DNA of 64,000 bases. It comes from Streptomyces sp. CHD11. Lineage in GTDB: Bacteria > Actinomycetota > Actinomycetes > Streptomycetales > Streptomycetaceae. Below, in pieces: positions 16,762-25,593 of this stretch (positions within the stretch are counted from its first letter, which is position 1; each line of letters starts with the position of its first letter). Under the pieces are notes generated by a model. That model was not told where the DNA came from and made no database searches. It was given only the letters and a program-made list of their open reading frames with translations. The stretch covers positions 124,001 to 188,000 of the forward strand of contig NZ_JABTTS010000002.1 of the NCBI RefSeq assembly GCF_018638295.1, read 5' to 3'. The translations under genes were made by a program, and so were the position numbers.

Positions 16762-18558
16762 TTGCGCGAGTTCAGCCTTCCGGCTTTGTACGAGGTCCCC
16801 GCGGACGGCAATCTGGCCGACATCGTCCGCCGCAACGCCGCGCAGCATCCCGATGTCGCCGTCATCGCCCGCAAGGTCGGCGGTACCTGGCAGGACGTGA
16901 CGTCCACGACCTTCCTCGCGGAGGTGCGGGCTGCCGCGAAGGGCATGATCGCCGCCGGTGTGCAGCCCGGTGACCGGGTCGCCCTGATGTCCCGCACCCG
17001 CTACGAGTGGACGCTGCTGGACTTCGCGATCTGGAGCGCCGGCGCGGTCACCGTGCCGGTGTACGAGACCAGCTCGGCGGAGCAGGTGGCGTGGATCCTC
17101 AGCGACTCCGGCGTCACCGCCTGCTTCGTGGAGCTCGACACCCACGCGGCGACCGTGGAGTCCGTACGCGACCGGCTGCCGGAGCTGAAGCACCTGTGGC
17201 AGATCGAGGCCGGCGGCCTGGACGAGCTGAACCGGCTCGGCAAGGGCGTCGCCGAGGAGACGGTCGACGAGCGCAGCTCCGTCGCGAAGGCGGACGACCC
17301 GGCGACCATCGTCTACACCTCCGGCACCACCGGCCGCCCCAAGGGCTGTGTGCTGACCCACCGCAGCTTCTTCGCCGAGTGCGGCAACATCGTGGAGCGG
17401 CTGCGCCCGCTGTTCCGCACCGGGGAGTGCTCGGTGCTGCTGTTCCTGCCGCTCGCGCACGTCTTCGGGCGGATGGTGCAGATCGCGCCGATGGTGGCGC
17501 CGATCAAGCTGGGCCTCGTGCCGGACATCAAGAACCTCACCGACGAGCTGGCCTCGTTCCGGCCGACGCTGATCCTCGGCGTGCCGCGGGTCTTCGAGAA
17601 GGTGTACAACTCGGCGCGGGCCAAGGCGCAGGCCGACGGCAAGGGCAAGATCTTCGACAAGGCGGCGGACACGGCGATCGCCTACAGCCAGGCCCTGGAC
17701 ACGCCGTCCGGGCCGCCGGTCGGCCTGAAGATCAAGCACAAGGTGTTCGACAAGCTGGTCTACGGCAAGCTGCGCGCGGTGCTGGGCGGGCGCGGCGAGT
17801 ACGCGATCTCCGGCGGCGCGCCCCTGGGTGAACGGCTCGGCCACTTCTTCCGCGGTATCGGCTTCAGCGTGCTGGAGGGCTACGGACTGACCGAGTCCTG
17901 CGCGGCCACCGCGTTCAACCCCTGGGACCGGCAGAAGATCGGCACGGTCGGGCAGCCGCTGCCCGGCTCGGTCGTCCGGATAGCCGATGACGGCGAGGTG
18001 CTGCTGCACGGCGAGCACCTGTTCAAGGAGTACTGGAACAACCCGGCCGCGACCGCCGAGGCGCTGGCCGACGGCTGGTTCCACACCGGGGACATCGGCA
18101 CGCTGGACGAGGACGGCTATCTGCGGATCACCGGCCGGAAGAAGGAGATACTGGTGACGGCGGGCGGCAAGAACGTCGCCCCGGCGGTCATCGAGGACCG
18201 GATCCGGGCGCACGCGCTGGTCGCAGAGTGCATGGTGGTGGGCGACGGTCGGCCGTTCGTGGGCGCGCTGGTCACCGTCGACGAGGAGTTCCTGGGCCGG
18301 TGGTGCGCGGAGCACGGGAAGCCGGAGGGGTCGACGGCGGCGGCGCTGAGCCAGGACGCGGATCTGCTGGCCGCGATCCAGTCGGCGATCGATGACGGGA
18401 ACGCGGCGGTTTCCAAGGCGGAGTCGGTGCGGAAGTTCCGGGTGCTGCCCGCGCAGTTCACCGAGGAGTCGGGGCATCTGACTCCGTCGTTGAAGCTGAA
18501 GCGGAACGTCGTGGCCAAGGATTACGCGCACGAGATCGAGGCGATCTACGCCAAGTAG
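16762..18558 (+). CDS. Long-chain fatty acid-CoA ligase, FadD15-like
   Basis: This 598-residue adenylate-forming enzyme activates fatty acids to acyl-CoA. Motifs are the P-loop YTSGTTGRPKG (about 185-195), GYGLTESCAATAFN, DGWFHTGDIG and the A8-A10 region RKKEILVTAGGKNVAP with a late Lys in LTPSLKLKRN. The TTG at 16762 gives the family N-terminus MREFSLPALYEVPADGN and has AGGAG 12 bases upstream; the earlier in-frame ATG adds unrelated residues. Its position beside the PimB'-like gene mirrors mycobacterial fadD15 (Rv2187). Confidence 0.92.
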   Translation: MREFSLPALYEVPADGNLADIVRRNAAQHPDVAVIARKVGGTWQDVTSTTFLAEVRAAAKGMIAAGVQPGDRVALMSRTRYEWTLLDFAIWSAGAVTVPVYETSSAEQVAWILSDSGVTACFVELDTHAATVESVRDRLPELKHLWQIEAGGLDELNRLGKGVAEETVDERSSVAKADDPATIVYTSGTTGRPKGCVLTHRSFFAECGNIVERLRPLFRTGECSVLLFLPLAHVFGRMVQIAPMVAPIKLGLVPDIKNLTDELASFRPTLILGVPRVFEKVYNSARAKAQADGKGKIFDKAADTAIAYSQALDTPSGPPVGLKIKHKVFDKLVYGKLRAVLGGRGEYAISGGAPLGERLGHFFRGIGFSVLEGYGLTESCAATAFNPWDRQKIGTVGQPLPGSVVRIADDGEVLLHGEHLFKEYWNNPAATAEALADGWFHTGDIGTLDEDGYLRITGRKKEILVTAGGKNVAPAVIEDRIRAHALVAECMVVGDGRPFVGALVTVDEEFLGRWCAEHGKPEGSTAAALSQDADLLAAIQSAIDDGNAAVSKAESVRKFRVLPAQFTEESGHLTPSLKLKRNVVAKDYAHEIEAIYAK

Positions 18559-18624
18559 GCGGGGGCGGGGCGCTGTGGGGGTGCCTCGCGAGCGTCGTCG
18601 GCGGGTGCGGGTCGAGTGGGGCCT

Positions 18625-18649
18625 GGCGCGCAGTTCCCCGCGCCCCTGA
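18625..18649. repeat. Abundant Streptomyces CGCAGTTCCCCGCGCCCC repeat
   Basis: GGCGCGCAGTTCCCCGCGCC forms a short hairpin downstream of the acyl-CoA ligase gene and ahead of the convergent mannosyltransferase stop. This sequence is one of the commonest intergenic repeats in Streptomyces and may serve as a terminator. Confidence 0.8.
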
Positions 18650-18702
18650 GGCGCTGCTCCTGACGGCGTTCTTCAGAACAGCCGGATCAGGGCAGCCACC
18701 CC

Positions 18703-19845
18703 TCAGAGCAGTTTCTTCAGGTGCTCCGCCAGGAGGTCCCAGCGCCACTTCTCCTCGACCCATGTGCGACCCCGTTGTCCCATGCTGCGGCGGAGTTCTC
18801 CGTCGGCGAGGAGGGTGGTGAGGCGGTCGGCCGTGTGGGCGGGGTCGTCGCCCGGGACCACCCAGCCGGTCTCCCCGTCGAGGACCGCGTCGGGGGCGCC
18901 GCCGGAGTCGCCGGCGACGACCGGGAGGCCGGTCGCGGAGGCTTCCAGGTAGACGATGCCGAGGCCCTCGACGTCCAGGCCCCCGCGCCGGGTACGGCAG
19001 GGCATCGCGAAGACGTCACCGGCGCCGTAGTGGGCGGGCAGTTCGGACCAGGGGACGGAGCCGGTGAAGCGGACGGACGCGGACACGCCGGTGTCGTGGG
19101 CGAGGCGGCGCAGTTCCTTCTCGTAGGGGCCGCCGCCGACGATCAGCAGCACGGCGTCCGGTTCGGCGGCCAGGACCGCGGGCATCGCCCGGATGAGAGT
19201 GTCCTGCCCCTTGCGTGGCACCAGCCGGGAGACGCAGACGACCACGGGGCGGTCGGTCAGGCCGAGCCGTGCCCGCACCTCGTCGCCGCCCGAGGAGGGG
19301 TGGAAGGCCTTCTCGTCGACGCCGGGCGGCAGTTGCACCATCCGGGAGGCCGCTTCGGGAGTGAGCGCGGAGGCGATCCGGGAGCGGGTGTACTCGCCGA
19401 GGTAGGTGATCGTGTCCGTGGACTCCCCGATACGGCGCAGCAGTCGCCGGGCGGCGGGCAGCTGGGCCCAGCCGGCCTCGTGGCCGTGGGTGGTGGCCAC
19501 GATCCGCTCGGCGCCCGCGCGGCGCAGTGCCGGTGCCATCAGGCCGAGGGGAGCCGCCGCCCCGAACCACACCGAGGTGCACCCGTGTTCGCGCAGCAGC
19601 CCGACGGCCCGCCGGGTGGCGGCCGGGGTCGGCAGCAGCATCGTCGTACGGTCGCGCACGACGGTGAAGGGCTGCTCGGCGTCGAAGGCGGCGGTCGCCT
19701 CGGCGCCCTCCCGGGAGCGCTTCCAGGTGGAGGCGTAGACGACGAGGTGCTCCGGATCGAGCCGTAGCGCCATGTTGTGCAGGAACGCCTGGATGCCGCC
19801 GGGCCGGGGCGGGAAGTCGTTGGTCACGATCAGGGTCTTGTGCAT
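18703..19845 (-). CDS. PimB'-like GT4 mannosyltransferase
   Basis: The 380-residue GT-B glycosyltransferase starts MHKTLIVTNDFPPRPGGIQA, the nucleotide-sugar/inositol-lipid loop typical of PimB'. The C-terminal donor domain has CVSRLVPRKGQDTLIRAMP and the GT4 EX7E motif in DVEGLGIVYLEASATGLPVV. PimB' adds the second mannose to phosphatidylinositol monomannoside at the cytoplasmic membrane face. The convergent acyl-CoA ligase, nearby ArsA/SRPBCC genes and divergent GT87 gene reproduce the mycobacterial neighbourhood. Activity on PIM1 is inferred from homology. Confidence 0.87.
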   Translation of the reverse strand: MHKTLIVTNDFPPRPGGIQAFLHNMALRLDPEHLVVYASTWKRSREGAEATAAFDAEQPFTVVRDRTTMLLPTPAATRRAVGLLREHGCTSVWFGAAAPLGLMAPALRRAGAERIVATTHGHEAGWAQLPAARRLLRRIGESTDTITYLGEYTRSRIASALTPEAASRMVQLPPGVDEKAFHPSSGGDEVRARLGLTDRPVVVCVSRLVPRKGQDTLIRAMPAVLAAEPDAVLLIVGGGPYEKELRRLAHDTGVSASVRFTGSVPWSELPAHYGAGDVFAMPCRTRRGGLDVEGLGIVYLEASATGLPVVAGDSGGAPDAVLDGETGWVVPGDDPAHTADRLTTLLADGELRRSMGQRGRTWVEEKWRWDLLAEHLKKLL

Positions 19846-19975
19846 CGCCGCAGACCCTATCGAATCGCGATCACGTCATCCGTCCCGGCGGTGGTCGGTG
19901 GCACGTACACCGGCGTCCGGGACATCATGGCCCCTCACGACGGCGACGACAGCACACCGGACGGGCAGGCATCAC

Positions 19976-21211
19976 GTGAAGACGACGGCCGCACGAGGGT
20001 CCCTCGCAGGGCTTCTGGTCATCTGGGGGCTGACGAGGACGGCGCTGCTGCTGTACGTGCTCAAGGTGATCGTCTTTCCGGGGCCGGACGTCACGAGTGA
20101 CGTGTCGGTGATCTACCGGGGCTGGTACGACGTGCTGAGCACCGGAACGTTCCCGCTGGACGACGTGACCTGGCAGTATCCGCCCGCCGCGGCGCTGGCG
20201 ATCCTCTCCCCCGGTCTGCTGCCGTTCCTGGAGTACGCCACCGCGTTCTTCCTGCTGGCCTTCGTCGCCGACCTGGTCACGCTGACGCTGCTGCTGCACG
20301 CCGGCCGCGGTACCGGGCGGACGCGCCGCGGTGCCTGGGTGTGGGTGGCGGGCGTGCCGCTGCTCGGACCGACGGTGTACGCGCGCTACGACGTGATGGT
20401 GACGGCGGTGGCGGTGGCCGCGCTGCTGGCCGGCGTCCGGCACCCGCGGGTGATGGGGGCGCTGGTCGGGTTCGGGGCACTGGTGAAGGTATGGCCGGCG
20501 CTGCTGCTGCTCGCGGTGCGGGAGCGTGGGGCGTGGGTGTCGGCGGTGGTGACGGCGGGCGGGGTGGCGGCGCTGTTCGCCGTGCTGATGCCGGGGGCGT
20601 TCGCGTTTCTGGGCTTCCAGCGGGACCGGGGGACGGAGGTGGAGTCGCTGGGGGCGCTGGTCTTCCATGTCGCGCGGCATCACGGCTGGGAGGGCGAGGT
20701 GCTGCTCAACTACGGGTCGGTGGAGTTCCTCGGGCCCTATGTGAGCTGGGTGAGCACGGGGGCGCTGTTCCTGACGGGGGCGGCGCTGGCGTGGCTGGTG
20801 CTGTGGCGGGTGCTGGCGAGTCGGTTCGAGGCGCACACGGTCGCTGACGCGGCGTTCGTGGGGGTGCTGATGTTCACGGTCACGAGTCGGGTGATCAGTC
20901 CGCAGTACATGGTGTGGCTGGTGGGGGTTGCCGCGGTCTGTCTCTGTTTCCGGGGGAGCCGGATGGGGGTGCCGGTGGGGATGGTGCTGGTGGCTTGTCT
21001 GGTGACGGTGCTGGAGTTTCCGGTGTGGTTCGCCCATGTGGTGGCGAGTGACGCCCTGGGGATCTCGCTGCTGGTGCTGCGTAATGGGTTGCTGGTGGTG
21101 GCGACGCTGGTCGCGGCTCGGGTGGTGTGGCGTACGAGTGTTGCGGAGCGGCGGGTGATTCCTGTGGCGTCCGGGACGGCGCGTGCGTCGGAGGCGCCGG
21201 TGTCGTCCTGA
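19976..21211 (+). CDS. GT87-family polytopic mannosyltransferase
   Basis: The 411-residue membrane protein has around ten hydrophobic helices and the GT-C feature of an acidic residue in the first external loop, followed by DDVTWQYPPAAAL. These mark the polyprenyl-phosphate-mannose-dependent GT87 family (the mycobacterial relative Rv2181 adds alpha-1,2-mannose branches). The GTG at 19976 gives MKTTAARGSLAGLLVIWGL; upstream in-frame codons encode no conserved sequence. It is divergent from the PimB'-like gene across 130 bp. Substrate is inferred from family and neighbours. Confidence 0.85.
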   Translation: MKTTAARGSLAGLLVIWGLTRTALLLYVLKVIVFPGPDVTSDVSVIYRGWYDVLSTGTFPLDDVTWQYPPAAALAILSPGLLPFLEYATAFFLLAFVADLVTLTLLLHAGRGTGRTRRGAWVWVAGVPLLGPTVYARYDVMVTAVAVAALLAGVRHPRVMGALVGFGALVKVWPALLLLAVRERGAWVSAVVTAGGVAALFAVLMPGAFAFLGFQRDRGTEVESLGALVFHVARHHGWEGEVLLNYGSVEFLGPYVSWVSTGALFLTGAALAWLVLWRVLASRFEAHTVADAAFVGVLMFTVTSRVISPQYMVWLVGVAAVCLCFRGSRMGVPVGMVLVACLVTVLEFPVWFAHVVASDALGISLLVLRNGLLVVATLVAARVVWRTSVAERRVIPVASGTARASEAPVSS

Positions 21212-21278
21212 TCCCGCGGGGTTCGGGGGTTCGCGGGGTTCGGGGGTCCGCGGAGTTGGTGTGGGCCGGGGGGTGGTT

Positions 21279-21347
21279 GCGCAGCCCGGCGCTTGCGGGG
21301 TGCCGTCGCGCCCACCCGTGCCGCCCCAGCGGCACGACTGCCCGCGG
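21279..21347. repeat. Dispersed GC-rich hairpin repeat, copy B
   Basis: This is a near-perfect direct repeat of 3398-3465 lying about 17.9 kb away. It is followed to about 21440 by loosely repeated GTGGGGGTGTCCGCGGTGGG units. The region 21212-21446 has no gene. It lies at what appears, from remembered gene order, to be a junction between two chromosome segments that are separate in S. coelicolor. Confidence 0.85.
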
Positions 21348-21446
21348 TGGGGCGGGTGCGCGTGGTGGGGCGTCAGAGGAGGGCGTGGTGGGGGTGTCCG
21401 CGGTGGGGCGGCGGCGCGTGGTGGGGGTGTCCGCGGTGGGGTGGGG

Positions 21447-22358
21447 TCAGCGGCGTTTGCGGTGCAGGGCGATCGCTGCGGCGGTGCCGCCGGCCACCGC
21501 GCCGACGCCCGCCGCCGCGGGGATGCCGACCTTGGCGGCCCTGCGGGCGGTGCGGTAGTCGCGCAGACGCCAGTCCATACGGCGGGCGTGCTTGCGGAGC
21601 TTGGAGTCCGGGTTGATCGCGTACGGATGGCCCACCAGCGACAGCATCGGGATGTCGTTGTGCGAGTCGCTGTACGCCGCGCAGCGGCCCAGGTCCAGTT
21701 CCTCGGCCAGGGCCAGGGCGCGTACCGCCTCCGCCTTGGCCGGACCGTGCAGCGGCTCGCCCACCAGTTTGCCCGTGTACACGCCGTCGACCGATTCGGC
21801 GACCGTGCCCAGTGCGCCGGTCAGCCCCAGCCGGCGGGCGATCACCGTGGCGATCTCCACCGGTGCCGCCGTGACCAGCCAGACCCGCTGCCCGGCGTCG
21901 AGGTGGGCCTGGGCCAGGGCCCGGGTGCCCGGCCAGATCCGCTCGGCCATGTACTCGTCGTAGATCTCCTCGCCGATGGACTGCAGCTCGCGGACGCGGT
22001 GACCCCGGACGATGGAGAGCGCCGAGTCGCGGGCCTCCTGCATGTGCTCGGGGTCCTCGACCCCGGCCAGCCGGAACCACGCCTGCTGCCAGGCGAACCG
22101 CGCGAGCTCGCGCGTGTCGAAGAACTTCCGCTTGTGCAGTCCGCGCCCGAAGTGGAACAGGGCGGCGCCCTGCATCACGGTGTTGTCCAGGTCGAAGAAC
22201 GCCGCGGCCCGCTCGTCACCGGGTACCGGGAACTCGGGTTCGCGTTCGAGAACTTCCTGGGTGGACTTGCGTGCTGCCTCCGCCGAGGCCTCGCCTGCCA
22301 ACACGCTCCGCGCCGTGGCGGAGCGCTTACGGGGAGTGAGCCATCCGAGAGCGGCCAT
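21447..22358 (-). CDS. HAD-IB family phosphatase, SerB-like
   Basis: The 303-residue protein has HAD motifs: motif I FFDLDNTVMQGA (nucleophile Asp56, Asp58), motif II WLVTAAPVE, a Lys in GPAKAEAVRAL, and motif IV YSDSHNDIPMLSLVG. The HAD-IB subgroup includes phosphoserine phosphatase-like and lysophospholipid phosphatase enzymes. The C-terminus (about 283-300, AAGVGAVAGGTAAAIAL) is hydrophobic with a basic tail HRKRR, suggesting a membrane anchor. The ATG at 22358 is used because the upstream extension is not conserved. It is divergent from the glutaredoxin-like gene. Confidence 0.9.
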   Translation of the reverse strand: MAALGWLTPRKRSATARSVLAGEASAEAARKSTQEVLEREPEFPVPGDERAAAFFDLDNTVMQGAALFHFGRGLHKRKFFDTRELARFAWQQAWFRLAGVEDPEHMQEARDSALSIVRGHRVRELQSIGEEIYDEYMAERIWPGTRALAQAHLDAGQRVWLVTAAPVEIATVIARRLGLTGALGTVAESVDGVYTGKLVGEPLHGPAKAEAVRALALAEELDLGRCAAYSDSHNDIPMLSLVGHPYAINPDSKLRKHARRMDWRLRDYRTARRAAKVGIPAAAGVGAVAGGTAAAIALHRKRR

Positions 22359-22453
22359 GGCGTGAGCATAGCCAGTCGGCCACGGACTTCCGGAGCCGAG
22401 AGGTTCCGGCGTCGTGAACTCTCCGGGGCCACGGCGTTGCCGCGCGGGCGACA

Positions 22454-22741
22454 ATGGCCCGTATGAGTCCTCTCTTCCGCCGCAACACCCCGGCCGTGCC
22501 GCGGGACCGGCTCGTCACCCTCATCGGCAAGCCCGGCTGTCATCTGTGCGACGACGCGCAGGTGGTGGTGGAGAAGGTGTGCGCCGAGCTCGGCGTGCCG
22601 TGGGAGCGGAAGGACATCACCCGGGACCAGGAGTTGTACGACGCGTACTGGGAGCAGATCCCCGTCGTGCTCGTCGACGGCGCCCAGCACACCTTCTGGC
22701 GGGTGAACGAGGACCGTCTCCGCAAGGCGCTGGGTGACTGA
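22454..22741 (+). CDS. Glutaredoxin-like thiol protein
   Basis: This 95-residue thioredoxin-fold protein has a CHLC redox motif (Cys29, Cys32) in IGKPGCHLCDDA and a cis-proline in EQIPVVLVDG. It resembles the DUF836/glutaredoxin-2-like group. Start could be ATG 22454 or 22463; only the first has any upstream G-rich site. It lies just ahead of rex and may relate to redox balance, though the 300-bp gap suggests rex has its own promoter. Confidence 0.87.
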   Translation: MARMSPLFRRNTPAVPRDRLVTLIGKPGCHLCDDAQVVVEKVCAELGVPWERKDITRDQELYDAYWEQIPVVLVDGAQHTFWRVNEDRLRKALGD

Positions 22742-22933
22742 CCGGCCAGTCCAATCTGGCGGAAAGTAGCTTAGGATCGATGGTGACTTGGTCTCGGGGG
22801 CGGGATTCGCAGAGGAGAGTGTGCGGTTTTGCCCCCGAAAGAAAAGGGACGGCGGTGCTTGTGCGCCGGTTCTGTGCGAGTGCGCCGGGCTTGCGTGACC
22901 CCGGTCACGTTGGCCGGGCAAATCGGACACCAT

Positions 22934-22955
22934 CTTTGTGCACGCGTTCACAAAG
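22934..22955 (+). promoter_or_regulatory. Rex operator (ROP)
   Basis: The inverted repeat TGTGCACGCGTTCACA with flanking CTT/AAG makes a 22-bp palindrome with one mismatch. It agrees with the known Rex consensus TGTGAACGCGTTCACA. It overlaps a plausible -35 element TTGTGC (22936-22941), which stands 17 bp from a possible -10 TAGCCT (22959-22964). Rex bound here would repress rex-hemACD until NADH rises, as established in S. coelicolor. The promoter hexamers are inferred. The rest of gap 22742-23041 shows no gene. Confidence 0.9.
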
Positions 22956-23041
22956 ACATAGCCTGCTTCCGACGGGGCGGTCCGGGGACGTATGACCTGA
23001 CGTATGACCGCCTGAAGCCCCGCTCTACCCGCAGGAGCACC

Positions 23042-23809
23042 GTGGCAACTGGCCGAACTCACCGACCGGCGACCCGTAGCCGAGGGATTCCCGAGGCCAC
23101 CGTCGCCAGGCTTCCGTTGTACCTCCGCGCCCTCACCGCGCTCTCCGAGCGCTCGGTGCCCACGGTCTCCTCGGAGGAGCTCGCGGCCGCCGCGGGGGTC
23201 AACTCCGCGAAGCTGCGCAAGGACTTCTCCTACCTGGGCTCGTACGGGACCAGGGGCGTCGGTTACGACGTCGAGTATCTCGTGTACCAGATCTCCCGTG
23301 AACTCGGCCTCACCCAGGACTGGCCGGTCGTGATCGTCGGTATCGGCAACCTCGGCGCCGCGCTCGCCAACTACGGCGGGTTCGCCTCCCGTGGGTTCCG
23401 GGTCGCCGCGCTGATCGACGCCGACCCGGCGATGGCGGGGAAGCCCGTGGCCGGCATCCCGGTGCAGCACAGTGACGAACTCGAGTCGATCATCCAGGAC
23501 AACGGTGTGTCGATCGGCGTCATCGCGACTCCCGCCGGTGCGGCCCAGCCGGTCTGCGACCGCCTCGTGGCCGCCGGGGTCACCTCCATCCTCAACTTCG
23601 CGCCGACCGTGCTGTCCGTGCCGGACGGCGTCGACGTGCGCAAGGTCGATCTCTCCATCGAGCTGCAGATCCTCGCCTTCCACGAGCAGCGCAAGGCCGG
23701 TGAGGAGGCCGCGGCGGAAGCCGCCGCGGCCGCTCCCGCCCCCGTGCGCAAGGACTCCGCCACCGACCAGGGGCCCGACGGGGACGTACCCGCCGTGATG
23801 CCGGCATGA
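23042..23809 (+). CDS. rex: Redox-sensing repressor Rex
   Basis: The 255-residue NAD(H)-responsive repressor has an N-terminal winged helix (about 16-85, SEELAAAAGVNSAKLRKDFSYLG) and a Rossmann domain with VGIGNLGAAL at 99-108. High NADH/NAD+ releases it from DNA, inducing respiratory and haem genes. The GTG at 23042 has AGGAG five bases upstream. It is the first gene of the rex-hemA-hemC-hemD operon, each junction overlapping by 4 bp. The alanine-rich C-terminal tail is typical of Streptomyces Rex. Confidence 0.97.
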   Translation: MATGRTHRPATRSRGIPEATVARLPLYLRALTALSERSVPTVSSEELAAAAGVNSAKLRKDFSYLGSYGTRGVGYDVEYLVYQISRELGLTQDWPVVIVGIGNLGAALANYGGFASRGFRVAALIDADPAMAGKPVAGIPVQHSDELESIIQDNGVSIGVIATPAGAAQPVCDRLVAAGVTSILNFAPTVLSVPDGVDVRKVDLSIELQILAFHEQRKAGEEAAAEAAAAAPAPVRKDSATDQGPDGDVPAVMPA

Positions 23810-25593
23810 GTCTCCTCGTCGTCGGACTGAGTCACCGCAGCGCGCCGGTCAGCGTGCTGGAGCGGGCCTCGCTGGGCGTGGACGCGCAGACCAAGCTGCT
23901 GCAGGACACGGTCGCCGCGGAGCCCGCGGACGAGGCCGCGGTCCTCGCCACCTGCAACCGCATCGAGCTGTACGCCGACGTCGACAAGTTCCACGCCGGT
24001 GTCGCCGAGCTGTCCACGCTGCTCGCCCAGCACAGCGGCGTCGGCCTCGAAGAGCTCACTCCTTATCTCTACGTGCACTACGAGGACCGGGCCGTCCACC
24101 ATCTGTTCTCGGTGGCCTGCGGGCTGGACTCGATGGTCGTGGGCGAGGGGCAGGTCCTCGGCCAGATCAAGGACTCGCTCGCCCGCGCGCAGGAGACGCA
24201 CACCGCCGGACGGCTGCTCAACGACCTGTTCCAGCAGGCGCTGCGGGTCGGCAAGCGCGCCCACTCCGAGACCGGGATCGACCGTGCCGGGCAGTCCCTG
24301 GTCACCTTCGGCCTGGAGCAGCTCGCCCTCGGCGCGCCCGTCGAGAACTGGGCGGACGCCAAGAAGGCCCTGGTCATAGGTGCCGGTTCGATGTCCTCGC
24401 TGGCCGCGGCCACGCTCGCGCGGGCCGGTGTCGCCGAGATCGTCATCGCCAACCGCACGCCGGACCGCGCCGAGCGGCTGGTGCAGATCCTCACCGAGGG
24501 CGACGACACGAACGTGCTGGCCCGCGCGGTACCGATGGCCTCGGTGCCGTTCGAGCTGACACGTGCAGATGTCGTCGTCTCCTGCACCGGCGCGACGGGG
24601 CTGGTCCTCACGGGCGACGCGGTCGCGGCGGGTGTCGAGAGCCGTACCGGCGGCCGGCGGGCCGTCGTCGACCTCGACAACCTCGACAACCTCGACAACA
24701 GCGACGACAGCGACGACCTCGCCGTCCTCGGGGACGCCGGCGGTACCGCCGCGCGGACCCCGCTGCCGCCCGCCTCCGCCGGCACCGACGAGGACTGCCC
24801 GCTCGACCTGTCCGCCGTGGCGCCCGGTTTCTCCGTCATGGGCGAGGCGGCGGTCGCCGGTATGGACGCGGCGACGCTGGAACAGCACGCGGCGTGGGCC
24901 GCGGGGCCGACCGTCGACCGCCGGCAGGGCGGCCAGGCGGGCCGCGGCGGTCCGGAAGCCGACGCCGAGGCCGACGCCGAACTGATCGGCGCGCTGGCCG
25001 CTGCCGCCTCCACGGCCGGCCGGATCCCGGAACGGCGCCGCCCCGAACCGGTGGCCGAGCCGCCGCGCCCGGAACCCGTACTGTTCCTGCTGGACCTCGC
25101 CATGCCGCGTGACATCGACGCGGCCGCGCACCGGGTCACCGGAGTGCGGCTGGTCGATATCGAATCGCTCGCGGAAGCCTCCGCGGACGCTCCGATGGCT
25201 GCCGATGTGGACCAGGTCCGGCGTATCGTCTCCGACGAGGTCGCCGCGTTCGGGGCGGCACAGCGGGCGGCGCGCATCACGCCGACCGTCGTCGCGCTGC
25301 GCACCATGGCGGCCGATGTGGTGGCCGGAGAGATCGCCCGTCTGGAGGGGCGGCTGCCCGGCCTGGACGACAGACACCGCGCGGAGATCACACAGACCGT
25401 GCGGCGTGTGGTCGACAAGCTGCTGCACGCCCCGACGGTTCGGGTCAAGCAGCTCGCGGCCGAGCCCGGCGGCGCCGGGTACGCCGACGCGCTGCGCACC
25501 CTGTTCGACCTCGACCCCGAGACGGTGGCCTCCGTCTCCCGCGCCGAGGAAAGCACCGAGAAGCGAAACGCAAGAAACCGAGGGCCGGGATGA
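23806..25593 (+). CDS. hemA: Glutamyl-tRNA reductase with long insertion
   Basis: HemA reduces glutamyl-tRNA to glutamate-1-semialdehyde, the first committed step of C5-pathway tetrapyrrole synthesis. Nucleophile Cys50 sits in ATCNRIELYA; SMVVGEGQVLGQI and the NADPH site LVIGAGSMSSLAA follow. The protein has 595 residues, whereas E. coli HemA has 418. Most of the excess is an Ala/Asp/Pro-rich insertion between about residues 287 and 421, just before FLLDLAMPRDID. The insertion starts with tandem-repeat-encoded DLDNLDNLDNSDDSDDL. A dimerisation domain closes the protein. The start overlaps rex as ATGA. Confidence 0.96.
   Translation: MSLLVVGLSHRSAPVSVLERASLGVDAQTKLLQDTVAAEPADEAAVLATCNRIELYADVDKFHAGVAELSTLLAQHSGVGLEELTPYLYVHYEDRAVHHLFSVACGLDSMVVGEGQVLGQIKDSLARAQETHTAGRLLNDLFQQALRVGKRAHSETGIDRAGQSLVTFGLEQLALGAPVENWADAKKALVIGAGSMSSLAAATLARAGVAEIVIANRTPDRAERLVQILTEGDDTNVLARAVPMASVPFELTRADVVVSCTGATGLVLTGDAVAAGVESRTGGRRAVVDLDNLDNLDNSDDSDDLAVLGDAGGTAARTPLPPASAGTDEDCPLDLSAVAPGFSVMGEAAVAGMDAATLEQHAAWAAGPTVDRRQGGQAGRGGPEADAEADAELIGALAAAASTAGRIPERRRPEPVAEPPRPEPVLFLLDLAMPRDIDAAAHRVTGVRLVDIESLAEASADAPMAADVDQVRRIVSDEVAAFGAAQRAARITPTVVALRTMAADVVAGEIARLEGRLPGLDDRHRAEITQTVRRVVDKLLHAPTVRVKQLAAEPGGAGYADALRTLFDLDPETVASVSRAEESTEKRNARNRGPG
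24673..24717. repeat. 9-bp tandem repeats within hemA
   Basis: Three perfect copies of CTCGACAAC (24673-24699) are followed by two of AGCGACGAC (24700-24717). They encode the acidic start of the HemA insertion. The nine-base unit keeps frame, so copy number can change without breaking hemA. Confidence 0.9.
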
